Origin: Clostridiales bacterium
GTDB taxonomy: Bacteria > Bacillota_E > Sulfobacillia > Sulfobacillales > JAIMBI01
Assembly: GCA_027318915.1 (NCBI GenBank)
Contig: DAHVOH010000019.1
Coordinates: 1-46,952 of the forward strand
DNA length: 46,952 nucleotides
Direction: 5' to 3'
Part shown: in pieces, positions 39,602 to 46,952 of the stretch
How the letters are laid out: the number at the start of each line of letters is the position of its first letter
Position numbering within the stretch: the first letter of the stretch is position 1
The notes under the pieces: generated by a model
Database searches by the model: none
Seen by the model: only the letters and a program-made list of their open reading frames with translations
What the model was told of the DNA's origin: nothing
Translations under genes and position numbers: made by a program

Positions 39602-40532
39602 GTCGGCGTGGATCCTGATGGCGGCCACCCAGGACGGCGGCCGCCGGATGGGCCCCGGACCGCATCGGCGCCCGCGCGTGCGCTGGAGCGACTCCGAGGC
39701 CCTCTTGGTGTTGAGGGAGGGATGTCCCGCGCGGGCACGGGGGACGCCCGCCATTTGGCTGCGGCTGGCGCCATAATCTCCCCATACACTTGTGGATGAC
39801 AAGCCGTCCCGGCACAATATACGGGGGGAGAGCCGCCGTAGGGAAGTGTCAACGGTCACGTCGCTCATGTCGGCGGCCGCGACGTCCGCGCAGCTACCTT
39901 GCGGCACGGCAACGCCCTTGGCGGCCCATCATTGCCGATGCCCGAGGCCGCGGCTCCTCCGGTCCCGCGGCATCGTGGCCCCATTCCTTTTGCGGTCAGG
40001 CGTCGCGGCCGGCATTCCCCGGGGGGCCGCCGACCGGGCGGGCGCTGGTCTCCGGTCAGGTTCATGGACCCGGGTGTTGTCGATCCGGCTTTCACCGCGA
40101 GAGACTTTGTCTCCGGACAACGAGCCCGGCTCGGCAATGCATGCCTTGACGGGCGGAGCCGAAAAGGGGGGCATGGCGCCTTCCCGCCGTCCCCCGCGGC
40201 GGCGCGGAACCAGCGGCGTCATGATAGGGTCTCAATGCACATCCGGCCTTCCCCTCGCGATGTGGGAGCGGGCACCGGTGGTGTCGAGTTGTGGCGGCGA
40301 TCATGGGTGCTCGGCAAATGCGGCCCGGCGCCAAGCGCGGAGGCTCCCGGATTCCGAGGTCGGCCGGACAGTTCGGGGAATGCCACGGATCGGCTGCCCG
40401 ATGCCCGGCGTCGCCGTCCGACGCGACGGAGCCGGTCGGGCCCGAGGCGGACCGACCGGGGGGTGTTGATGGCAGGGTCGCGTTGGAGTGCTCGTCCGAA
40501 ATTTCGGCGAAGGCGCGGGGAGTGGTGAGGTT
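39602..40532. other. 931-bp region without a supported gene
   Basis: Between the Met-rich gene and flhF. Small elements only: a CTTGT/ACAAG dyad (39789-39793 and 39799-39803) next to a weak promoter-like TTGTGG...CACAAT, and a GAGAC/GTCTC hairpin (40101-40113). Long open frames exist but are Arg/Gly-rich, without ribosome sites. It may be a degraded gene or the flhF promoter region. Confidence 0.4.
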
Positions 40533-41639
40533 GTGATCGTCAAGCGGTTTGTGGGAGACAACGTGGAGATGGCGCTGTATCTGGCCCGGGCGGAACTGGG
40601 TCACGACGCTGTGATTCTCTCGTCAGGCCCGACCCGGGACGTGTGGTGGCGGTTTTGGCAGCGCCGCTACCAGGTTTTGGCCGCGGCCGACGTGGCTCCC
40701 GCAACGCCGACGGCGGTCTTGTCGGAGGCCGTTGCGGGGCGGAGCGACCCGCCACGCGCCGCGCCCAAGCCGGACGCCGAGCCGCCCTCCGACGCGCCCG
40801 ACGCCTTTCGGGATGAAGTGGTGGACATGTTGAAAGGGCTGGACCGCCGGCTCCGCACCCTGGCCCATCAGCCGGAGGGAGCCGAGGGTCTGGCGTTGGA
40901 ATGCCTGCTGACCGCGCAGATTGATGCGGATCTGGCCCGAGGACTCGCGGCCCGCGTGGTGGACGCCGGCGACGGGTGGCGGCCGGCCCTGGTGGATCAG
41001 GTGGCGGAGGCGCTGGGGCCGCCCGCTCCGGTTTCCCTGAAGGAGCCCGTCATCCTCACGGCGGTGGGGCCGACCGGGTCGGGCAAAACCACCACCCTGG
41101 CCAAACTCGCGGCCCACTTCCGTCTGGCGCAGCAAAAAAGCGTGCTGCTGGTCACCACCGATACCTTTCGGGTGGCGGCGACGGAACAGCTGAAAACCTT
41201 TGCCCTCATCCTGGGTGTGCCGTTTGAAGTGGCCGCGCGGCCCCAGGAACTGGAGCAGATTGTCGACCGCTCGGCGCATGACGTGATTCTGGTGGATACC
41301 GCCGGCCGGAGCCCCTTTCATGATTTGCACATGGCGGAAATTCAATCGCTGGTCCGCGCCGCCCGCACCCAGGAGCTTTTGGTGGTGCTGCCCGCTACGA
41401 TGCGGACGGAGGCGATGGTCCACGCCGCCCGCCGGTTTGCCGGCGACCGCTCGGCCAAATTGTGCTTCACCAAACTGGATGAGTCGGACCGGCCCGGGGC
41501 CATGATCAGTGCGACCATCACCTTGGGATGGCCGCTCAGCTACATATCCGACGGTCAGGACGTGCCCGAAGACATCGCCATCGCCGACGCCCGGAGGCTC
41601 GCGGAATGGGTGGTGCAGGGGGTCGACTACCATGGATGA
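40533..41639 (+). CDS. flhF: Flagellar SRP-like GTPase FlhF
   Basis: 368 residues from GTG 40533 (GGGGAG about ten bases upstream); a further-upstream in-frame start is possible. N-terminal B domain (KRFVGDNVEMALYLARAELG, DAVILSS), a linker, then the SRP-type NG domain: G1 GPTGSGKTTTLAKLAAHF, DTFRVAATEQL, G3 VDTAGRS, and TKLDESDRPG. FlhF places the flagellum and helps recruit early motor parts. Its stop overlaps flhG by 8 bp (ATGGATGA). Confidence 0.93.
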   Translation: MIVKRFVGDNVEMALYLARAELGHDAVILSSGPTRDVWWRFWQRRYQVLAAADVAPATPTAVLSEAVAGRSDPPRAAPKPDAEPPSDAPDAFRDEVVDMLKGLDRRLRTLAHQPEGAEGLALECLLTAQIDADLARGLAARVVDAGDGWRPALVDQVAEALGPPAPVSLKEPVILTAVGPTGSGKTTTLAKLAAHFRLAQQKSVLLVTTDTFRVAATEQLKTFALILGVPFEVAARPQELEQIVDRSAHDVILVDTAGRSPFHDLHMAEIQSLVRAARTQELLVVLPATMRTEAMVHAARRFAGDRSAKLCFTKLDESDRPGAMISATITLGWPLSYISDGQDVPEDIAIADARRLAEWVVQGVDYHG

Positions 41640-42576
41640 GCAGGCCGAGCGGCTTCGGCACTGGGTGCGCGAACAGGCGCGAGACATGGCCCGGGACGTG
41701 CGGGATCGGCGGCTCGGAGGTCCCCACGTGCTGGCCGTTACCTCCGGCAAAGGGGGGGTGGGCAAATCCAATCTCGCCTTGGCGCTCGGGATTGCCATGG
41801 CCGGCAAGGGTGCGCGCACGGCCGTGCTCGACGCGGACTTGGGCCTGGCCAACATCAGCATCATTCTGGGCGGCGAGCCGCGACACACATTGTGGGAGGT
41901 GATGGACGGCCAGACCGAGTTGCAAGAGGTGCTCCAACCGGGGCCGGAGGGCGTGCTGATTATCGCCGGCGCCGCTGGCCTGGCTGAGGCCGCCGCGGCC
42001 GACGCCGTTACGCTGGCTCGGTTGACGCGCCAATTTCAACAGTTGGAAAACCTCGTGGACTGGCTCATCGTCGACACGGGAGCCGGCATCGCCCCCAACG
42101 TCTTGGCCTTTGTGATGGCGGCCGACTCCGCGCTGGTCGTGACGACTCCGGAGCCCACCGCGCTGGCCGACGCCTACGGGCTGGTCAAGGCGGTCAATGG
42201 GCAGAAAAGTACAGTGCGCCTGCTGTTGACCGTCAACCGCGCATCGGACCCCGTGCGGGGACTGCGAGTGGGAGAGCGGCTGGTGGAGTTGGCGCAGAGG
42301 GCGTTGGCTCAGTCGGTCGAACTTTTGGGGGTGGTGGCCGAAGATCCGGCCGTGGGGCGGGCGGTGTTGCAGCAGAAGCCTTTCAATGTGGCGTCGCCGC
42401 ACAGTCCGGCCAGCCTGGACGTGGACCGCTTGGCGGACCGCCTCCTGGGACGGTCCGCGTCGGCCGAGCAGACCGGGCTCCACGACTTCGTGGGCCGAGT
42501 CGTGGCCCTCCGGCGCACGTTGAATGAGGGGCCGACCGCCCCCGTGGCGCCGATCGAAGGGGCGGACGGCCGCTAG
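41632..42576 (+). CDS. flhG: Flagellar number regulator FlhG (MinD-like ATPase)
   Basis: 314 residues from ATG 41632, which overlaps the end of flhF. N-terminal amphipathic region (DEQAERLRHWVREQ), deviant Walker A SGKGGVGKSN, switch I DADLGLAN, and switch II VDTGAGIA. FlhG (YlxH) stimulates FlhF GTPase and limits flagellar number; in Gram-positives it also contacts FliM/FliN, and fliM-fliN lie 2 kb downstream. Full length compared with ~280-300 residues. Confidence 0.93.
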   Translation: MDEQAERLRHWVREQARDMARDVRDRRLGGPHVLAVTSGKGGVGKSNLALALGIAMAGKGARTAVLDADLGLANISIILGGEPRHTLWEVMDGQTELQEVLQPGPEGVLIIAGAAGLAEAAAADAVTLARLTRQFQQLENLVDWLIVDTGAGIAPNVLAFVMAADSALVVTTPEPTALADAYGLVKAVNGQKSTVRLLLTVNRASDPVRGLRVGERLVELAQRALAQSVELLGVVAEDPAVGRAVLQQKPFNVASPHSPASLDVDRLADRLLGRSASAEQTGLHDFVGRVVALRRTLNEGPTAPVAPIEGADGR

Positions 42577-42730
42577 GCGACAGGAGCCCCGGACCGGATG
42601 GCTAAGGTCGTGGCGTCGGCGGGCGGGGGCCGGCGCTCACGGTCAAGGGACGTCGGTGCTACACTGAAAGGGGCAACAGGGCTCCAGCGTTGGCTGTCGG
42701 CCTGACAGTGGCCCGAAGGAGATGGTTTCG

Positions 42731-43090
42731 GTGGCCGAGCCTACGGTGGTTTGTGTACCGGTCGATGCGGCGGGGGCGGTCGACCCGCGATGGGGGCGGG
42801 CGCACACGGTGGCGGTCGCGTCCATGGCCGACGGCGCCGTTCGCGACTGGGTGGAGCATGTGGTGGCATGGGACGAGCTGCATGACCAGGGCGCCGAGGG
42901 GCTCCACCATGCCCGGGTGGCCCGCTTCCTGCAGGAGCACGCGGTCACCGAGGTGGTGGCCAACCACATGGGCGCCGGCATGGAACATATGCTGGCCCGG
43001 ATGGGGATCGCCGTCCACTTCGGCGCTGCGGGCGATGCCCGGACCGCCGTGTCGGCGGCGCTGGCCGCGCCGCGGCGGCCGATGCTCTGA
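42731..43090 (+). CDS. NifX/NifB-type dinitrogenase-cofactor domain protein (PF02579-like)
   Basis: About 119 residues; GTG 42731 is nine bases after AAGGAG, whereas the ATG at 42722 abuts that site. The RNase-H-like NifX fold is seen as VVCVPVDAAGAVDPRWGRAH, TEVVANHMGAGMEHMLARMG, and IAVHFGAAGDARTAVSAAL. These small proteins bind iron-molybdenum-cofactor precursors or, in non-diazotrophs, act as Fe-S or metal-cluster carriers. Nothing else nitrogenase-like is present, so nitrogen fixation should not be inferred. Confidence 0.85.
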   Translation: MAEPTVVCVPVDAAGAVDPRWGRAHTVAVASMADGAVRDWVEHVVAWDELHDQGAEGLHHARVARFLQEHAVTEVVANHMGAGMEHMLARMGIAVHFGAAGDARTAVSAALAAPRRPML

Positions 43091-43110
43091 TTGGATCGGC
43101 CGTGCCGGCG

Positions 43111-43524
43111 TCAGTCGGCGTCACGCAGCCAGGGTGTGTGGGTGAGACCGACGAGCAGGGACTCTGGGCCGAGTAGACGAGAGACCGTCTGGCCCCAAGG
43201 CTCGGTGCGGTTGGCCACCAAGCACTGGTATCCCCGGCTTTTCAGTTCGAAGGTGGCGCGGGCCACGTCATCCACTTCAAATTCGACCCAGGCTTGGGGA
43301 ATGGGATGCTGCGAGGGCCAAGCGGGTGCGTCAAAGCAGGACCGGGCCGCGTCGGACAGCGGCCAGAGCGCGAAATGTTTGACGCCCCCGAGAGACCCGG
43401 TGTGCAGGTAATCGCCGTCGCGTTCAAACGCGATGCCCAGCGTCTCGGCGTAGAATCGAGACGACGCCTCGGTGGCCGTCTCCGGCACAATGGGGCCAAA
43501 GCCCGCCACGAACAGCACTTTCAC
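43111..43524 (-). CDS. VOC-superfamily (glyoxalase-like) protein
   Basis: 137 residues from GTG 43524, ten bases after AAGGAGG. Two beta-alpha-beta-beta-beta modules: FYAETLGIAFERDGDYLHTG ... LGGVKHFALWPL, then WVEFEVDDVARATFELKSRG, with metal-ligand candidates in KHFAL and EFEV (His and Glu). The fold covers glyoxalase I, bleomycin-resistance proteins and extradiol dioxygenases; no specific function is evident. Tail to tail with the NifX-like gene, 20 bp apart, on the opposite strand within a flagellar region. Confidence 0.82.
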   Translation of the reverse strand: MKVLFVAGFGPIVPETATEASSRFYAETLGIAFERDGDYLHTGSLGGVKHFALWPLSDAARSCFDAPAWPSQHPIPQAWVEFEVDDVARATFELKSRGYQCLVANRTEPWGQTVSRLLGPESLLVGLTHTPWLRDAD

Positions 43525-44588
43525 GGATTCGCGGCCTCCTTCATCGGGTGCGCGGGGCACTCTCGGTCCCATGGGCTTCGTCCACTCGGGTCGACCGGAC
43601 GGGCGCTCTGGGGACGATTTCGGACGGGAGGAGGACGCTGTCCTGCCGTTCCATCCCGTCGGAGGGAGGCCGGTCCCAGACGACGTTGACCTCGCCCGAC
43701 CTGTGCGCCCAGTCAGCATAGACCAAAGTCGTCGTCAGATCGATGGGCCAAAGCCCCACCTCCGACTCGACTCACCCCCACCGGCTTGACGGCGTGCGGC
43801 TCTCCATCAGATCCACGGCCGCCGTCGCCGGCCGATTTTGCGCACGGCGTGCCAATCGGTTCCTCGGATGCCTGCCTTGGCAGCCGACTGGCCGTGCGCC
43901 GCACGCCCAGAACGTCCTGGGGCGGGGGTATCGCCCGCTCGCGCAAATCGCGTCGGGTCATCTGCTGAGTCAACCGGGTGCGGACCCAGGTGGCGGTCCC
44001 GCCCCGCCGAAAGCGCGTTCCGATCCTGACGGGGCCAGTCGGAAAGGTTGGCGTACGGGGCACCGGGGCGCGGCCGACCACATGGCGGCCCTCTCGTCGA
44101 AGACGAGGCGATCAACGCAACCGGCCGTATCCGCAACACTGCTGGATGCGGTACGGCTTCAGGCGCAAGAGGGTGTTACGGAGCACAAGATCGGGTACTG
44201 GTGGCCCGTGGCCCCCAAGCTCTCGCTCCCGGGTGCCGTCGGACGTCACTCCCCATCTCCCGCCTGAGCGAAGAGCGTCGTCTGTCCGGCAGGTGCCCGG
44301 CGGCGATTCGCCATGCCGTCCCGGTCGCGGAGGTATGGAACGCGGCGGCCGGTGCGGTGTGCACGCCGCGTGGCGGCCGGCCGGCTTGTCGCAGCGTGGT
44401 CTGGCTCCCCCTGACATGGCCGCGTCCGGTCCCCGCCAGCGGCTATTGGTATGATGGGGCCGGATCCGGGCACCGAAGGCGCAGTGGCTCCGATGTCCCG
44501 CCGGCTCGCCGTCCGCTCGGGGTGAGTGCGCACAATTCTGCGGTCGCACGCCTGACCGGCCGTACAATAGACGGAGGAGGGGACGGGC
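43525..44588. other. 1064-bp region without a supported gene
   Basis: Between the VOC gene and fliM. Open frames on both strands are Arg/Pro/Gly-rich without ribosome sites. A TACAAT (44563-44568) lies just upstream of fliM. I see no repeat or RNA gene; it may be decayed coding sequence. Confidence 0.4.
44563..44568 (+). promoter_or_regulatory. Candidate -10 (TACAAT) before fliM
   Basis: TACAAT ends 20 bases before the fliM ATG, with GACGGAGGAGGGG between them as ribosome site. No clear -35 or sigma-28 type (TAAA/GCCGATAA) element is visible. Confidence 0.3.
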
Positions 44589-45482
44589 ATGGCATCTGGC
44601 CGCACCGGGACCGTCTGGCGTCCATACGACTTTCGGCATCCCGGCAAACTTTCCAGCACGCAGGTGGAGACGCTGGCCAGGGTCTCCCAGAGCGCCTGTG
44701 GCGTCCTGTCCAACGTTGTGGGCCTGTACCTCAGGACCGAGACCACCGTGTCCCTGCAATCGGTCGATCAGGTGTCTGCGGCGGCTTGGGTCGCCTCGGC
44801 GCCGCCGGACGCCGTTTCCTACGCGTTCGGTCATCCGCCCCTAGGGATTTTCGGCTTAGCGCAGTTTGATCTGACCCTGGTCATGAGGGCGCTGGATCGG
44901 GCGCTGGCCGGGGCCGGGGTGGCGTACGCCGAGCGGCGGGAGCTGACCGAGATTGAACGGGCGGTGTTCCTCCGGTTGGTGCGGCGCATGCTGGACGGAT
45001 ACGCCGGGGCTTGGTCGCCCAGCTTCCCGCTGTCCCTGACGGTGGACGCTACGGAGGATTCCCCCCGCCTCCCGCAGACCGCGGGCGCGGACGATGTCGT
45101 GGTGGCGGTGCGCTTTCACGTGGAGACGGAGGGGGTTGACGCGCAAATGGCGCTCGTCTGGCCCTATGCGATGCTCGTCCCCTTGATCGCCGCGGTCACG
45201 GAGCAGGGGGAGACGGGTGGGCACGAGCGGCTTCGGTCCAAAGCTCTGGAGCGGCGGGTTTATGACGTTCCTGTGGTTGTCAGCGCCGTGCTGGGCGGCG
45301 TACGGTTGACCAAAGAAGCGCTCGCCCAACTGGCTCCCGGCGATGTCGTGGTGCTGGAGCGGCGCCGCGACGAGCCCATCGCGGTCGAGGTGGATGGGGT
45401 GCGCAAATTTGCGGCGATCCCGGGTCGACACGGTGGCCGATGGGCCGTGCAACTGGAAGCGCGACCGGAGGTGACGCAGTGA
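44589..45482 (+). CDS. fliM: Flagellar motor switch protein FliM
   Basis: 297 residues from ATG 44589 (GGAGGAGGGG upstream). N-terminal YDFRHPGKLSSTQVETLARV and the middle CheC-like domain (LDRALAGAGV, LTEIERAVFLRLVRRMLDGY) identify FliM; a SpoA domain ends it (VPVVVSAVLGGVRLTKEALA, GDVVVLERRRDEPIAVEVDG). It forms the C ring and binds CheY-P. The usual N-terminal CheY-binding peptide is not evident, since the protein begins close to the PYDFRHP region. Overlaps fliN by 4 bp. Confidence 0.9.
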   Translation: MASGRTGTVWRPYDFRHPGKLSSTQVETLARVSQSACGVLSNVVGLYLRTETTVSLQSVDQVSAAAWVASAPPDAVSYAFGHPPLGIFGLAQFDLTLVMRALDRALAGAGVAYAERRELTEIERAVFLRLVRRMLDGYAGAWSPSFPLSLTVDATEDSPRLPQTAGADDVVVAVRFHVETEGVDAQMALVWPYAMLVPLIAAVTEQGETGGHERLRSKALERRVYDVPVVVSAVLGGVRLTKEALAQLAPGDVVVLERRRDEPIAVEVDGVRKFAAIPGRHGGRWAVQLEARPEVTQ

Positions 45483-45883
45483 GCACGCGCCGGAGCCAAA
45501 AACTGACGGCGGAAGAACTCGCGGCCTTGGTGGATGTGGGAGACGAGGCGGCGACAAGCACCGTGACCGTCCGGTCGGCGGACCTGCCGGAACTGCCTGG
45601 TGAGGGCGGCGTGAGGGCCGACCGGTTGCCGGCGCCGTTGGATTTCGTGCTGGACGTGCCGCTCGAGGTGCGCGTCGTGCTGGGCCAAACGCAGATGACC
45701 GTGCGCGAGGTGCTGGAGTTGGGCGCGGGGGCGGTGGTGGAACTGGATCGCCCCTATGCCGAGCCGGTCGATCTGGCCGTCAACGGGTGCGTGGTGGCGC
45801 GGGGCGAGGTGGTGGTGGCCGGGGACCACTTCGGGATTCGCGTCACTCAGATTGTGTCGGCGGGAGGGGAGACGGAGTCTTGA
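45479..45883 (+). CDS. fliN: Flagellar motor switch protein FliN
   Basis: 134 residues from GTG 45479, whose GTGA overlaps the fliM stop; GGAGG is upstream. N terminus KLTAEELAALVDVG, a short linker, and one SpoA domain: LDFVLDVPLEVRVVLGQTQM then LELGAGAVVELDRPYAEPVD and VVAGDHFGIRVTQIV. FliN forms the bottom of the C ring with FliM. Its last 41 bases overlap the csrA 3' end on the other strand. Confidence 0.93.
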   Translation: MSTRRSQKLTAEELAALVDVGDEAATSTVTVRSADLPELPGEGGVRADRLPAPLDFVLDVPLEVRVVLGQTQMTVREVLELGAGAVVELDRPYAEPVDLAVNGCVVARGEVVVAGDHFGIRVTQIVSAGGETES

Positions 45884-46091
45884 GCGCCAAGAGTTGATCG
45901 GGCGTCGGCGCTGCCGCCGCCTCACGATTGGCGGCCTCCGTCTGCGCAATCTCTTCACGCAGGACCACAATGTCGCGGGCGGCGTCGATGCCCAGGCGGA
46001 CGGTTTCGCCCGCGATGTCCACCACCTGCACGCGAATGCGTCCGCCGTCAATCAGGATGGTTTCGCCGACACGGCGGCTCAGCACCAGCAT
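45843..46091 (-). CDS. csrA: Carbon storage regulator CsrA
   Basis: 82 residues from ATG 46091 (an ATG immediately before, 46094, is equally possible; AAAGGAG precedes both). MLVLSRRVGETILIDGGRIR, then VQVVDIAGETVRLGIDAARD and IVVLREEI are the conserved CsrA core, including RNA-binding residues near the N terminus and the VLREEI strand. A ~25-residue Ala/Pro-rich tail extends beyond the usual end and overlaps fliN antisense. CsrA represses translation, in Bacillota notably of flagellin mRNA, and is antagonised by FliW, encoded just upstream and overlapping. Confidence 0.95.
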   Translation of the reverse strand: MLVLSRRVGETILIDGGRIRVQVVDIAGETVRLGIDAARDIVVLREEIAQTEAANREAAAAPTPDQLLALKTPSPLPPTQSE

Positions 46092-46510
46092 CATTGCGCT
46101 CCTTTTGAGAACAGCGGATGGCGAAAGGAATAGGGCAAGGATAGCACCACCTGGCCGCCTTGGCGGGTGGCGCGATTGATGACGAGAGGACTTCGCAGGT
46201 TGACGGTGGCGTCCTGCCGTTCGGGGGAGATGGTGCAGAGGGCCAGCACCGCCCACTCACCGGGCGGTCCGTACTCCGCGGCCTCGTCTTCAGGTACCCG
46301 GTAGCACGGCATCACGAGCTTCGGGTCGATGGTGACGAAAGCCAACTGAGGATCGTCACCCGACTGCAGGTAGAGAAAGGGATGAGTGCCGCCGGTCGGC
46401 AGCAGAATGAAGCGGCGATGCCGAGGAAACCCGAGAATTTCTCGGGTGAGCGTGATGAGCGATGTCTCCGGGACTTCCAATGCGCCCCAAAACCGCGTGT
46501 CAATCTGCAC
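46091..46510 (-). CDS. fliW: Flagellar assembly factor FliW
   Basis: 139 residues from GTG 46510 (GGGAGGG, five-base spacing). Family features: TRFWGALEVPETSLITLTR, EILGFPRHRRFILLP, LYLQSGDDPQLAFVTIDP, and DATVNLRSPLVINRATRQGG. FliW binds CsrA and flagellin and couples flagellin level to translation. The stop TGA overlaps the csrA ATGATG, so the two are translationally coupled. Confidence 0.95.
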   Translation of the reverse strand: MQIDTRFWGALEVPETSLITLTREILGFPRHRRFILLPTGGTHPFLYLQSGDDPQLAFVTIDPKLVMPCYRVPEDEAAEYGPPGEWAVLALCTISPERQDATVNLRSPLVINRATRQGGQVVLSLPYSFRHPLFSKGAQ

Positions 46511-46560
46511 AGTCGCCCTCCCTTCATCGACATCTCCGCAGCCGCCATTCAGCCGGCCTT

Positions 46561-46614
46561 CGCCGGGACAGGCGCGGCGCCGCGCGTTGCGCGGGCGGGC
46601 CCGAGCGCCCGGCG
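46561..46614. other. Nested GC hairpin between an unknown gene and fliW
   Basis: Outer arms CGCCGGG (46561-46567) and CCCGGCG (46608-46614) enclose an inner hairpin CCGCGC/GCGCGG (46580-46585, 46589-46594). No T tract. It may separate the expression of the upstream 98-residue gene from fliW-csrA. Confidence 0.4.
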
Positions 46615-46627
46615 TCCAGGGATAGGA

Positions 46628-46924
46628 TCAGGGCCGTCCCCCGCGGTTGCGGAACAAATCCATCAGCAGGCTGGCGATGAGGTTCAGGCGCTGGATGAGG
46701 CGGACCGGGGCCCCCTTTTTCAGCTGGTCCGCTGTGAGTTCCTCGAGAGATTGCTCCAAGGCCTGAAGATAGACCAAGCGCCGAAAACGGTCACGTTCGT
46801 CCACATATCCCGGCGGCTTGTCCTCAGCACCGGCGACGGCGTGCTCCACCAGTTGGCCGACAGCCGCTTTGTAGGCGGCGAGGGCCTGATTGGAGGGGGC
46901 TAGGCGAAGGTCCGCATCGGCCAT
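46628..46924 (-). CDS. Hypothetical helical protein in the flagellar cluster
   Basis: 98 residues from ATG 46924, close to the right edge; the ribosome site is poor and the upstream gene may overlap it. Predicted almost all helical: NQALAAYKAAVGQLVEHAV, FRRLVYLQALEQSLEELTAD, and PVRLIQRLNLIASLLMDLFR. Its position before fliW-csrA is where Bacillota often carry FlgK/FlgL or small flagellar chaperones (FlgN, FliS, FliT); a chaperone-like role is possible, but no specific signature is seen. Confidence 0.7.
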   Translation of the reverse strand: MADADLRLAPSNQALAAYKAAVGQLVEHAVAGAEDKPPGYVDERDRFRRLVYLQALEQSLEELTADQLKKGAPVRLIQRLNLIASLLMDLFRNRGGRP

Positions 46925-46952
46925 TTGATACCGCCGCCAAACCGCTTCGGGG

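Noticed and set aside
39792..40469. 225-codon open frame between the Met-rich gene and flhF
   Set aside because: Promoter-like sequence before it, but the product is Arg/Gly/Pro-rich without any fold-like pattern or ribosome site.
42731..43090. Nitrogen fixation from the NifX-like gene
   Set aside because: The domain is widespread in non-fixers and no nif structural or assembly gene is in the window.
43743..44267. Open frames of 170-270 codons upstream of fliM
   Set aside because: Composition biased to Arg/Pro/Ala/Gly, no start signals, overlapping each other on both strands.
1..46952. CRISPR arrays, insertion sequences, att sites, rRNA genes
   Set aside because: No spaced direct repeats, transposase or integrase motifs, terminal inverted repeats or rRNA-like conserved stretches were seen on either strand.

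Overview
The window is a GC-rich (about two-thirds G+C by eye) bacterial chromosome segment with dense, mostly short operons. Shine-Dalgarno sequences are strong (AAGGAGG/GGAGGG), GTG starts are common, and ATGA/GTGA overlaps link genes. The gene content points to a Gram-positive, possibly deep-branching thermophilic or acidophilic Bacillota lineage: a DUF1054/YktB protein, CsoR-CopA, FliW-CsrA, FlhF-FlhG, a two-subunit 2-oxoacid:ferredoxin oxidoreductase, a Rieske protein and a DoxX protein. The lineage is an inference. No rRNA, tRNA, CRISPR array, transposase or phage gene was recognised.

Layout, left to right. 1-1.7 kb: a rhodanese-like fragment without its catalytic Cys, a DoxX membrane protein and a small alpha/beta protein. 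1.8-6.3 kb (minus): XPB-type helicase, a helicase-associated protein ending in a WYL-like domain, and a membrane-anchored Kelch protein, tightly coupled. 6.4-10.2 kb: korAB-type oxidoreductase, divergent from a LysR regulator across a perfect T-N11-A palindrome. 10.1-13.2 kb (minus): a complete four-enzyme nucleotide-heptose pathway (hddC-hddA-gmhA-gmhB). 13.4-19.6 kb: two MFS transporters around a 1056-residue BNR/sortilin-like beta-propeller protein. 20.1-25.4 kb: DUF1054, an unknown protein coupled to dCTP deaminase, PanD with an unusual active-site residue, a small unknown protein, a chromate transporter behind an intrinsic terminator, and another MFS transporter.

25.4-30.8 kb: kynureninase, a small membrane protein, a MarR regulator with a good promoter, a lower-GC stretch with an unknown gene, then a PilZ protein behind a leader with alternative hairpins. 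31.3-38.6 kb: LonB-like protease, CsoR-CopA copper export, a lone Rieske protein and a 2-hydroxyacid dehydrogenase. 38.9-39.6 kb: an ArsR-type regulator interrupted by an in-frame TGA, followed by a 96-residue protein that is 24% methionine. 40.5-46.9 kb: flagellar genes flhF-flhG, NifX-like and VOC genes, then fliM-fliN converging on fliW-csrA and an unknown helical protein.

The most distinctive items are the ArsR/Met-rich pair (candidate metal response with a nonsense codon and a possibly leaderless message), the chrA and pilZ leaders, the XPB-WYL-Kelch operon, and PanD Arg54 replaced by His. Everything was read by eye; no similarity or structure search was run.
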